NCBI GenBank assembly: GCA_027941995.1 | Contig: CP115966.1 | Span: 1,488,001 to 1,552,000 of the forward strand | Origin: Erythrobacteraceae bacterium WH01K | Lineage (GTDB): Bacteria; Pseudomonadota; Alphaproteobacteria; Sphingomonadales; Sphingomonadaceae | Direction of reading: 5' to 3' | DNA: 64,000 nt | Shown here: positions 14,660-22,588 of the stretch, piece by piece | Layout: every line of letters begins with the position of its first letter | How positions within the stretch are numbered: the stretch's first letter is position 1 | Position numbers and translations under genes: made by a program | The notes under the pieces: generated by a model | Database searches by the model: none | Told to the model about the DNA's origin: nothing | Seen by the model: only the letters and a program-made list of their open reading frames with translations

Positions 14660-16894
14660 TCAGAAGCGCACGCTAGCGCCTGCTACGAAGCGCCGGGGAG
14701 CCCCCGGTCTCAAACCCGAAGGCCGACGCGCTACAGCATAAGCATTGTCGAACAGATTATCCACTCTGGCAAACAAAGAGAGACCTTCCGTCAGCGCAAA
14801 CCGGCCGGCGAGATCAAAGACAATCCTTTCGTCAATACGCTCATCGGGCGAAATATCCCCGCTACCTGCTTCGGTGCGTACTTGCGATGTGTAATTGGCG
14901 CTCACGAGCAAGGATGCCGGTCCAAATGCGAGCCCCGTTTCGGCATAGAATTGGTGGCGAGCGATGTAGGGGAGTGCGTCGCCCTGGGACACGGAACCGA
15001 AGAACGCACTCTCGAAACTGCTTTCGAATTGCGCGTCGGTGAGCGTGTAAACCACCGAGAAGGGAATAGAAATTTCCCTACCCACTTGATGCTCCGTCGA
15101 AGCTGCCAGCTCCAACCCCTTCACGGAGACGGCCCCAGCATTGAACTGGTCGCCAATATCCCCGACGCTACACCCCACGGATTGTGTGCAGTTTCCGAGC
15201 AGATTGGAATAGTCGGAATAAAACGCAATCGCGGAAGCTTGAATGGCGCCATTCCGAAAACGCCCACCAAATTCATAGTTCCAGCTTTTCTCGGCTCGTG
15301 CCTCCGGATTTCCGGGCCCGGGGGGAGAAAAACCGCGCGAAGCGCCTGCAATCAACAGCACGTCTCCCAGTGCATAGGTTGCACCGAGTGCGGGAAGCCA
15401 TTCGTCAACGTTGGTCTTGCGTATGCGCGCAGGTCCATCGAGACGAGCGGGGTCGGCTCGATCATAGTCCAGTCGAGTAAGGTCGATGCCTTCGTACCGA
15501 ATGCCGGGTGTCAGAGTAAGCCCGCCGATCTCGATCCGGTTCTCCAGATAGAAAGCGATCGCCTTCGCCTTCGCCTCGCGATTGGCTTGAGCGCCCGGAG
15601 CCGTCTGCCGGACGAAAACGAGATCTCCATCCGTTTGCGTATAGAATTCCTCATTCTGCAACCGGTCTTCTTCATCCTCGTGATACCGGAGCGACGCAGC
15701 CAGGTTGTGCCTGACCTCGCCGGTCTCGAAAGGTCTTTCGAACGAAAGCTGGACGCCTTCGCTCCGATAGACGCGGTTGTTGTTGCGAATGCGAAGGGCA
15801 CCTTCAGCGCTGTCTGCGCCTCGCAGGATTGCGAGGCCTCTCTCGTTTGAGGAGGGAGCATCGAAAACGGGTTGGATGGCATCAAAGCTGCCATCACCAT
15901 CGAAATCGATGTCCTGTAGCTTCGACCAACTTCGTGTGAAATCGTTGCGATATAGGGTAACCGCGAACTGCGTGTCGTCGGGCAACCGGAGGGTGCCGGT
16001 GAGCCGATATTGATCGTGCTCGCCCGTGAAAACGTCGCGTTGGCTGGCCGAATAGCGCCGGTACGGATCGCTCGCGAAATCCGCGTCGGCGAGGCCCAAA
16101 TAGGTTTCGTTCGCCTCAAGTTCGGATCGACCATAGGCGAACTCGAGGCGAGCATCGACCGGCGAATCTGGGTTGGTGTGGACGGCGAAGCGGGCGCGAT
16201 AGTCCTGACGTTGAAAACCGGTCTCGGCGCCGGGAAGCCCATCTATCGTCTTGAACCCGTCACTGCCTTGCTGATAGCTTTCTACCATCGCCCCGAAATT
16301 GTCGGCACTAGCGCCAATCCAGCCATGACCCTGATAATAGCCGCGAGAACCAAGCTGGCCGGAAGCTTCGCCAGCCAGGCTCTCGGTCGGTATCGGAGTC
16401 GATCGGAAATTGATGGCCCCGCCGATCGTGCGAGGACCATAGCGTACCGAGCCCGCGCCCTTGATCACTTCGACTGCGTCCATTCGACCGATCGCGGGAA
16501 AGTAATACGCGGCCGGAGCGGCGTAGGGGGCAGGGGCAATGAGAACGCCATCTTCCATCAAGGTGATGTTGCTCGACCGTTCGACCGGCGCGCCGCGCAA
16601 GCCAATATTCGGGAATAGCCCGAAACCGTCCTCTTCCTGAATGTTGACCCCCGGCACCTGGCGCAGGACACGGTTGACGTCACCATGCTCGAATTCGCTC
16701 AGTTCCTCGCAATCGATTAGGTCCGCCGCACCGGCCACTTCATACGCATCGATGCGACCGCCAATCACGATAATCGATTCGCTTGGGTTTGCTATCCCGT
16801 CCTGCGATTGCCGCTCATCGGTCGGGTCTTTTTCATTGGCGTAAGCAGGGGCGGCCAGTGCAATTGCTATGAGCGAGGCGGTAGCGCGATACAT
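14660..16894 (-). CDS. TonB-dependent outer-membrane receptor, FecA-like
   Basis: A 744-residue outer-membrane receptor. It has a signal peptide (cleavage near APAYA, residue 19), a TonB-box-like segment SESIIVIGG (about residue 40) and a plug domain with FPNIGLRGAPVERSSNITLM, then EDGVLIAPAPYAAPAAYYFP and GAGSVRYGPRTIGGAINFRS. The beta-barrel ends in aromatic Phe744. The plug pattern is that of the FecA subgroup (ferric dicitrate and related metal chelates). The start follows AAGGATTCTTCAC. It follows a CDF exporter on the same strand but is separated from it by a long inverted repeat. Substrate is unknown; iron, zinc or cobalt/nickel chelates are all possible. Confidence 0.88.
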   Translation of the reverse strand: MYRATASLIAIALAAPAYANEKDPTDERQSQDGIANPSESIIVIGGRIDAYEVAGAADLIDCEELSEFEHGDVNRVLRQVPGVNIQEEDGFGLFPNIGLRGAPVERSSNITLMEDGVLIAPAPYAAPAAYYFPAIGRMDAVEVIKGAGSVRYGPRTIGGAINFRSTPIPTESLAGEASGQLGSRGYYQGHGWIGASADNFGAMVESYQQGSDGFKTIDGLPGAETGFQRQDYRARFAVHTNPDSPVDARLEFAYGRSELEANETYLGLADADFASDPYRRYSASQRDVFTGEHDQYRLTGTLRLPDDTQFAVTLYRNDFTRSWSKLQDIDFDGDGSFDAIQPVFDAPSSNERGLAILRGADSAEGALRIRNNNRVYRSEGVQLSFERPFETGEVRHNLAASLRYHEDEEDRLQNEEFYTQTDGDLVFVRQTAPGAQANREAKAKAIAFYLENRIEIGGLTLTPGIRYEGIDLTRLDYDRADPARLDGPARIRKTNVDEWLPALGATYALGDVLLIAGASRGFSPPGPGNPEARAEKSWNYEFGGRFRNGAIQASAIAFYSDYSNLLGNCTQSVGCSVGDIGDQFNAGAVSVKGLELAASTEHQVGREISIPFSVVYTLTDAQFESSFESAFFGSVSQGDALPYIARHQFYAETGLAFGPASLLVSANYTSQVRTEAGSGDISPDERIDERIVFDLAGRFALTEGLSLFARVDNLFDNAYAVARRPSGLRPGAPRRFVAGASVRF

Positions 16895-16921
16895 GTGAAG
16901 AATCCTTTCGAGACATTTACC

Positions 16922-16968
16922 AGCCTACTACTGCTATTGAGACGTATTCGCAATAGCAGTAGTAGGCT
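16922..16968. promoter_or_regulatory. Perfect 18-bp inverted repeat upstream of TonB receptor
   Basis: AGCCTACTACTGCTATTG (16922-16939) and its exact reverse complement (16951-16968) flank an 11-base loop. The element begins 28 bp upstream of the TonB receptor ATG. A T-run (CTTTTATG) follows it only on the plus strand, where no gene is transcribed, so it is not a normal terminator for the minus-strand CDF gene. It could be an operator, an mRNA leader structure controlling the receptor, or a small mobile or recombination element. Confidence 0.6.
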
Positions 16969-17095
16969 TTTATGCCCATATTGGGTGAGGGCGGCTCGCG
17001 GTGCATCGGTTCTGGACTGCAATACCGTCCGCGACCGGCGCGCGATGAGGGCTCAGGGTCTGCGAACGGCCGGGCAGGAACAGGCCAGCGAAAGC

Positions 17096-18052
17096 TTAAT
17101 CACCGACCGTGTTTTTCCCGTTGTTGGGTGCCGGGTGGGCAGGGATCAGCGCATCATCGCAGTCCGTAGCGAGGCAGGGCTCGAAAGTGACATGTGCGAT
17201 GCCGAAATCCTTTTCCAGCATCGCCCGCGCGCGTCGCTTGACTCCCTCGAATGCTGTTTGGGAGTAATCAACAAGAGTGAGATGGGCTTCGAGCGCCCGG
17301 TGATGTTCTCCCAGATTCCAGACATGGACGTGGTGAATATCCTGCACGCCGCCAAGCGCGCGCAGGTTTTCAACCATCTGATCAAATTCCACCTCGTCCG
17401 GCACTGCTCCCATCAGCAGACGAACGGTTCGCGGTAGGAGCGTCGCGCCCTGCCAGATGACATAGGCCGCGATGATGAGAGTGATGATGAGATCGGCGAC
17501 GACGAGATCGTATAGAATAATTAGCACTCCGGCGACGATCACACCGATCGAGGCCAGCGCGTCCGAAACGTTATGAAGGAAGGCAGCCTTCATGTTAATG
17601 CTGTCATGCGCGCCGCGATAGACAATGAATGCGGTGACGAGATCGATGACAAGTGCGATCCCGGCAACCCAGATCACGGTCCAGCCTTCGACCGGCTGCG
17701 GCGCGGCGAAACGGTTGATCGCCTCAACGATCAGATAGAATCCGATGATCAGCAAGGTCGTCAGATTGATGAGTGCGGCGACCACTTCTCCCTGGGCGTA
17801 GCCGAAGGTCATCAGCTTGTCCGCCGGACGCCGGCCTATGCGTCGCGCAAACCACGCAAGACCAAGAGAGGCCGCATCGCTGAAGTTGTGCAATGCATCC
17901 GCGATAAGCGCCAGTGACCCTGAAAGGATGCCGCCGACAATCTGGGCAAGGGTCAGGAGGACATTGATCGCGACCGCGAGGATCAGCTGACGATCGCTAA
18001 GGTTTTCCTCGCCGTGACTGTGGCCAGCTTGATCGTGCGAGTGCGCCATCAC
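17096..18052 (-). CDS. czcD: CDF cation efflux transporter, CzcD/ZitB-like
   Basis: A 318-residue inner-membrane metal/proton antiporter with six membrane segments and a cytosolic C-terminal domain. The two metal-site motifs of zinc-type CDFs are present: HNFSD in TM2 (ALIADALHNFSDAASLGLAW) and HNVSD in TM5 (KAAFLHNVSDALASIGVIVA). The N-terminus is His-rich (AHSHDQAGHSHGEE) and the C-terminal domain has GVQDIHHVHVWNLGEHHRAL. It exports Zn(II) and probably Co(II) or Cd(II) from the cytoplasm. It overlaps the upstream membrane-protein gene by 4 bp, placing it at the end of an operon with the P-type ATPase. Confidence 0.95.
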   Translation of the reverse strand: MMAHSHDQAGHSHGEENLSDRQLILAVAINVLLTLAQIVGGILSGSLALIADALHNFSDAASLGLAWFARRIGRRPADKLMTFGYAQGEVVAALINLTTLLIIGFYLIVEAINRFAAPQPVEGWTVIWVAGIALVIDLVTAFIVYRGAHDSINMKAAFLHNVSDALASIGVIVAGVLIILYDLVVADLIITLIIAAYVIWQGATLLPRTVRLLMGAVPDEVEFDQMVENLRALGGVQDIHHVHVWNLGEHHRALEAHLTLVDYSQTAFEGVKRRARAMLEKDFGIAHVTFEPCLATDCDDALIPAHPAPNNGKNTVGD

Positions 18053-18915
18053 TTTTCTCCGCTATTTGCGATTTTGTTGCCGGCGGTATCCGGATGCTGA
18101 AGGATCGCATCGGAATTATCGATTGCTCCGATCGCGGCGTTAAATCCGACTGCAATCATTCCGAACATCGCAAGCCCGGAGATGAAGGCCGCGAGTGCTG
18201 CCAAATTCAAACCTCCCAGTCTGCCCGGGATTTGCAGCAAAAAATGAACCGACCAGACAAGAAAGTATCCTGCGAGTAGAATTGCCAACCGCGCGTCCGC
18301 TGTTTCGCTCATGCCGTGGAGAAGCCAAAACCCGGCTACCGCTGCGGCAACAAAGGCGAGTGACAGAAAAACATGGATCGCTAGACGATCCATGCGTTTC
18401 ATCGCGCTGTCGCGAAATCCGGCTGTTGTCTTTCGCCCCACCAGGAAAAAGGTGATTCCAACCCCTAGTGTTGCTGCGAAACCGGCGAAGACAGACACGG
18501 CTGCTGCTGCACCCAGAGCGATGCCACCAAACCCCAGCGCAATACCGCCTTGAAGCGCAATGGTCATCTTCGGCCCGCGTCTTCCCACGGCGTCGGACAG
18601 GGTTCCAACTGAGTCGCGATGCGAAGCCCAGCCTCCGATCAGCACCGCCAGAAGATAGAGAGTCCCGCCAGCGGGGAGCAGGGCTGCGTCTATGAAGTCA
18701 CCCCTTGCTTGTCCAACTGCAGGACCGGTCAAAACAAGCGCAAGTGCGGCAAGGGCGCCAGAGTGGACGGCCGCCGCGAACCCATTTTCGTTCGGGGTAG
18801 GCCCGTGCTTTTCTTCCCAGACAACGCCAGCACCCAGGCCGAGGCTTGCCAGCATCGCCAAGGTCAGGATCGCCGACAAATCCTCAGTTACAAATATCTC
18901 GTGGACGAGGCTCAT
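18049..18915 (-). CDS. Polytopic membrane protein of the metal operon, function unknown
   Basis: A 288-residue protein with roughly eight or nine predicted membrane segments and a short hydrophilic C-terminus. Hydrophobic blocks include ILTLAMLASLGLGAGVVW, AALALVLTGPAVG, LLPAGGTLYLLAVLIGGWAS, GIALGFGGIALGAAAAVSVF and the C-terminal half. Scattered His residues (EEKHGPTPN, VHSGAL) could contact metal. I do not recognise a transporter family; the HxxPE-type ZIP motif is absent. Its 4-bp overlaps with a short CDF gene upstream and czcD downstream make a role in metal handling likely. A carrier partner or an accessory subunit are both possible. Confidence 0.7.
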   Translation of the reverse strand: MSLVHEIFVTEDLSAILTLAMLASLGLGAGVVWEEKHGPTPNENGFAAAVHSGALAALALVLTGPAVGQARGDFIDAALLPAGGTLYLLAVLIGGWASHRDSVGTLSDAVGRRGPKMTIALQGGIALGFGGIALGAAAAVSVFAGFAATLGVGITFFLVGRKTTAGFRDSAMKRMDRLAIHVFLSLAFVAAAVAGFWLLHGMSETADARLAILLAGYFLVWSVHFLLQIPGRLGGLNLAALAAFISGLAMFGMIAVGFNAAIGAIDNSDAILQHPDTAGNKIANSGEK

Positions 18916-19541
18916 TCCCGTGTTTCGCCATGAACCGTTCCCGCCTCGTCGTGCTTGTCACTGTGCGCGTCGCGCAGGATATCGATCCCGCCGTAAAGAG
19001 CTATGCCAGCCACAGCGATGCCGACCACAAGGTCCGGCCAGTTCGCGCCTGTGATCATAACGATGACGCCAGCGATGATAATCCCGCCGTTCGAAATGAA
19101 GTCATTGAAGCTGAATGTGGTGGCGGCCCGCATGTTGACGTCCTTGTTCTGCATCTTTTGCAACAGGCGAAGGCAATAGAGGTTCACTATGCCCGCGACG
19201 GCAGCCATCGCGATCATCAGGATGCCACCCGGCTCAGAACCTTCAACAAACCGCCTGACGGCATCAGCAATCACTCCGCCGGCAAAGATCAAAAGCATGA
19301 CGCCAGAAAAGCGCGCTGCGCCTCGCTTCCAGGAGCGCGGTCGACTCAGCGCAAGGAGACTGAGAGCGTAGACAAGCGCGTCCGACGAATTGTCGAGCCC
19401 GTTGGCCAAGAGCGCGTTCGAGTCCGCAAAATAGGCAACGACAAAGAAACCAACCGCGATTGCGACGTTGAGCCACAATACGATCCACAATGTGCGTCGC
19501 TTGTCCGCCGAATCCAGATCGAAGTCATCGTTGCAGCTCAT
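18912..19541 (-). CDS. Short CDF-family transporter without C-terminal domain
   Basis: A 209-residue protein with about six membrane segments and no cytosolic C-terminal metal domain. Metal-site motifs are variant: DNSSD (LLANGLDNSSDALVYALSLL) and NDFISN (TFSFNDFISNGGIIIAGVIV), in place of the usual HxxxD pairs. This pattern occurs in short CDF proteins found in metal-resistance clusters, and the specificity probably differs from czcD. The gene overlaps both the P-type ATPase upstream and the unknown membrane gene downstream by 4 bp, so all four genes form one translation-coupled operon. Confidence 0.82.
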   Translation of the reverse strand: MSCNDDFDLDSADKRRTLWIVLWLNVAIAVGFFVVAYFADSNALLANGLDNSSDALVYALSLLALSRPRSWKRGAARFSGVMLLIFAGGVIADAVRRFVEGSEPGGILMIAMAAVAGIVNLYCLRLLQKMQNKDVNMRAATTFSFNDFISNGGIIIAGVIVMITGANWPDLVVGIAVAGIALYGGIDILRDAHSDKHDEAGTVHGETRE

Positions 19542-22033
19542 ACTGGCTTCTCTGCTATGTCTTTTGTGCTGCCCTTCTCTTTATACGCCAGAAGGCGAAG
19601 CGCATTGGCGACCACGATTAGCGTTGATCCCTCGTGAACCGCGACAGCGGGGCCTATCCCGAGACCGAAAATGGTTGCCGGGATGAGCACGACAACAATT
19701 CCGAGACTGACGATCATGTTCTGCCGGATGATTGACCGGGTTTGTCGGCTCAGATCGACGGCGAAAGGCAGTCGGGCGAGATCATCGGCCATCAGCGCGA
19801 CATCGGCTGTCTCCAATGCAACGTCCGAGCCGGCAGCCCCCATTGCTATTCCGACCGTTGCGTTCGCCATGGCCGGAGCGTCATTAACCCCGTCTCCGAC
19901 CATCGCAACCTTGTCCTGGCCGGCAAGCTTGCGGATGGCCTTGACCTTGTCGTCGGGCATGAGATTGCCCCAGGCCTCGTCGAGGCCGACTTCCTTTCCA
20001 ACCGCATCGGCCACTCTTTGGTCGTCGCCCGAGATCATGATCATTCGGGTGATCCCGAGGCCGCGCAACGCTTCGAGCGTCGCCTTTGCTGCCGCCCGCG
20101 GCGTGTCGAGCAAACCGATCGCTCCAAGATCGCGCGTTTCCGAGCGAACGCCCATCGTCGTCCGCCCGCGCTCGCGCATGGACTCGATAGCATCCGACAG
20201 TTCGGCACCGAGCTGAGGGACCCCGTCTTGCCCGAACATTTCGAGCTTTCCGATCCACACCCGCTCACCGCCGACAAGCGCGGTGATCCCCTTGCCTGTG
20301 AAGCTTTCAAGACTTGTAGCTTCGGGCAGTGCCTCATCGCCAAGCCGCTGCTTGCCGTCCCTAACAATCGCCTGTGCTAGGGGATGATCGCTCAGATTTT
20401 CAGCCGCCGAGGCAATCGCAAGCAGTTCGTTTTCAGATACACCCTGCGCGGGTTGGACATCGGTCATGCGGGGCTCGCCTTCGGTAAGAGTACCGGTCTT
20501 GTCGAACGCGATGGCCTTGAGCGCGCCGAGATCCTCGAGCGGCGCGCCGCCCTTTACCAGAATGCCGCTGCGTGCTGCTCTGGCTACTCCGGACAAGACC
20601 GCGCTCGGGGTCGCGATCGCCAAAGCGCAGGGGCTGGCAGCCACAAGCACCGCCATCGCCCGGTAAAAACTGTCGCGGAACGGCTCGTCGATGACAACCC
20701 AGGCGAAAAGGAGCAGGCCGGCCAAAGCGAGCACGGCAGGCACAAAAATTCGCTCAAAGCGCTGCGTGAAGCGCTGGGTAGGAGATTGCTGAGCCTCGGC
20801 TTCGCTCACCATTTGGACGACCTTGGCGAGGGTCGTGTCACTCGATCGCCGGGTCACTTCCACTTCGAGCGCGCCCGATCCGTTGATCGTCCCTGCGAAG
20901 ACGCGATTGTCATCCGCAAGATTGTCAGGATTTGCGCGCGCAGAAGCGATATTCGAAACCGCGCTCTTGTCGACCGGCACGCTTTCCCCGGTCACCGGAG
21001 CCTGATTGATGGCACTGACGCCGTCCAAGATGAAGCCGTCAGCCGGAAGGCGTTCGTTCGGACGCACGATTACGACGTCGCCTAGCGCAAGCTCCTCGAC
21101 CGGAACCTCAACGACGTCATCTCCACGTTTTACTCGTGCCGTTTCCGGCGCGAGCTCGGCGAGCGCCTCGATCGCCCTCTTGGCGCGGCCCATCGCGTAG
21201 TGTTCGAGCGCGTGGCCGAAACTGAACAGGAACAGCAATAGCGCGCCTTCGGCCCATTCCCCGAGAAAGGCGGCGCCCGCAGCGGCGACAAGCATGAGGC
21301 TGTCGATTTCAAACCGGCGCAGGCGCAAATTGTCCCACGCCTCTCGGACGGTAAAGAATCCGCCAAAGAAATACGCCGCGAGATAGCATGCGAATGGCAG
21401 CCATCCTGGATGCCCAGACCATAGCTTCTCAATCCCGAACCCGGTCGCGAGAAATACGCCCGAGGCGAGCGAGAAATAGAGTTCGGTGTTCGCGCCGAAA
21501 ATGCCACCATGACTGTGCCCGGCACGATCTTCATCATCGTGATCATGGTCTTTGGAAGAGTGCTCGGCGTTCCTGGCGACATCGCCCGCCAGAACCGACA
21601 CGCCGAGGTTCTTGAGCTCGCCAGCAATCCTAGGCTCATCGGTTAGCTGACGGTCGTACTCGGCGATGAACCTCCCGCTCGCATCAGCATTTGCTTCGAG
21701 GATACCGGGTTTGCTGGCCAGCAGGTCCGCGACCGTTTGGGCACGGCGGGTGGAATTGATGCCATCGGCTTGCCAGACAACGTGTCCGTAGCGTTCGGAG
21801 ATTTCCGCTCCGGCCACATGGGCCAACTCCTTGATGCGGGCGACAGTCAGGCGATCGGCATCGTATGATATCGCTAGTCGGGCGGATGCATCTTTCTCGC
21901 CGGGCAATATCGTGACCTCGTGCACGCCGATCCGCGAGCTGAGCAAAGACTGCAAGCGCGCGATGCAATGATCGGTTTCGCTCGGGATGTCGGGAAGGAG
22001 CGGTGAGCCTTCGAGTTCGATGGTTCGCGTCAT
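19538..22033 (-). CDS. P1B-4-type heavy-metal ATPase (Co/Zn/Cd/Fe exporter)
   Basis: An 831-residue P-type ATPase. Membrane metal motif is SPC (VAASPCALAIATP, about residue 466), the phosphorylation site is DKTGTLTEGEPRM (about 509) and the HP motif is NLSDHPLAQAI. The end of the protein has HEGSTLIVVANALRLLAY (about 799). SPC together with HEG(G/S)T defines the P1B-4 group, which exports Co(II), Fe(II) or Zn(II). The first 200 residues contain what look like two ferredoxin-like domains without CxxC metal sites, then a His/Asp stretch (HSSKDHDHDDEDRAGHSHGG). It is the first gene of the operon that ends with czcD. A cadmium or zinc ATPase of the ZntA type is less likely because CPC is absent. 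Confidence 0.92.
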   Translation of the reverse strand: MTRTIELEGSPLLPDIPSETDHCIARLQSLLSSRIGVHEVTILPGEKDASARLAISYDADRLTVARIKELAHVAGAEISERYGHVVWQADGINSTRRAQTVADLLASKPGILEANADASGRFIAEYDRQLTDEPRIAGELKNLGVSVLAGDVARNAEHSSKDHDHDDEDRAGHSHGGIFGANTELYFSLASGVFLATGFGIEKLWSGHPGWLPFACYLAAYFFGGFFTVREAWDNLRLRRFEIDSLMLVAAAGAAFLGEWAEGALLLFLFSFGHALEHYAMGRAKRAIEALAELAPETARVKRGDDVVEVPVEELALGDVVIVRPNERLPADGFILDGVSAINQAPVTGESVPVDKSAVSNIASARANPDNLADDNRVFAGTINGSGALEVEVTRRSSDTTLAKVVQMVSEAEAQQSPTQRFTQRFERIFVPAVLALAGLLLFAWVVIDEPFRDSFYRAMAVLVAASPCALAIATPSAVLSGVARAARSGILVKGGAPLEDLGALKAIAFDKTGTLTEGEPRMTDVQPAQGVSENELLAIASAAENLSDHPLAQAIVRDGKQRLGDEALPEATSLESFTGKGITALVGGERVWIGKLEMFGQDGVPQLGAELSDAIESMRERGRTTMGVRSETRDLGAIGLLDTPRAAAKATLEALRGLGITRMIMISGDDQRVADAVGKEVGLDEAWGNLMPDDKVKAIRKLAGQDKVAMVGDGVNDAPAMANATVGIAMGAAGSDVALETADVALMADDLARLPFAVDLSRQTRSIIRQNMIVSLGIVVVLIPATIFGLGIGPAVAVHEGSTLIVVANALRLLAYKEKGSTKDIAEKPV

Positions 22034-22149
22034 TGCCTATTGCTTCCCATTGGAAATTGACCGCTCCCGGTGCCGCAGACCCGTAAGCTTGCAGGTTCGC
22101 GAAACCCGAATAGGGACTAGCGAAGCCCGCATATTGCGTAACGAAAGCG

Positions 22150-22575
22150 TCAATGTGCGTCCTGACCTGCCGGCACTTTCAGCGAATTCGCTGGACAGCG
22201 GTGAAACGTGCGCGTGACACCGCGATAATTGCGGGTTGTCAGTTTTTCGGCGGTGCGCTCTTCGATGGTAAGATGACGAACCCGCATCGGCCGTTCATGA
22301 CCTTCAAATGGCATGTGCGCGTGGGTGTAAGCGATGGCATCGCCCTCGTCTCGCCAAATTCCGACGGCGGCGGGGCCACCGTCCGGAAGCTGCACTTCGG
22401 CATAATAGCCATCTGCGAAAAACACCCAGGCCGGTCCGCTATCACAAGACCGCGTTTCACCAAGGCTCCAGACACCGGCGATCGGAACAAGCGTGCTCTG
22501 ATCCTGCGCCGATGCTGGAACACTTGAAAGTATCAGGGCGCCGGCAAGAGTCACACTGAGCTGGCTACTAATCAT
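22150..22575 (-). CDS. Exported protein downstream of czcA, function unknown
   Basis: A 141-residue protein with a signal peptide (MISSQLSVTLAGALILSSVP, cleaved after ASAQ). The mature domain resembles small periplasmic beta-rich proteins: VPIAGVWSLGETRSCDSGPA, WVFFADGYYAEVQLPDGG, and a C-terminal part with NYRGVTRTFHRCP. Two Cys residues could form a disulfide. The start at 22575 has a GGAG site and lies just after the czcA stop, so it is the last gene of the czcCBA operon. I do not recognise a function. Confidence 0.75.
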   Translation of the reverse strand: MISSQLSVTLAGALILSSVPASAQDQSTLVPIAGVWSLGETRSCDSGPAWVFFADGYYAEVQLPDGGPAAVGIWRDEGDAIAYTHAHMPFEGHERPMRVRHLTIEERTAEKLTTRNYRGVTRTFHRCPANSLKVPAGQDAH

Positions 22576-22588
22576 TGATGCTCTCCAT

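Noticed and set aside
16922-16968. Inverted repeat as a rho-independent terminator of the CDF gene
   Set aside because: On the minus strand no T-run follows the stem; the T-run is on the other side where no gene ends.
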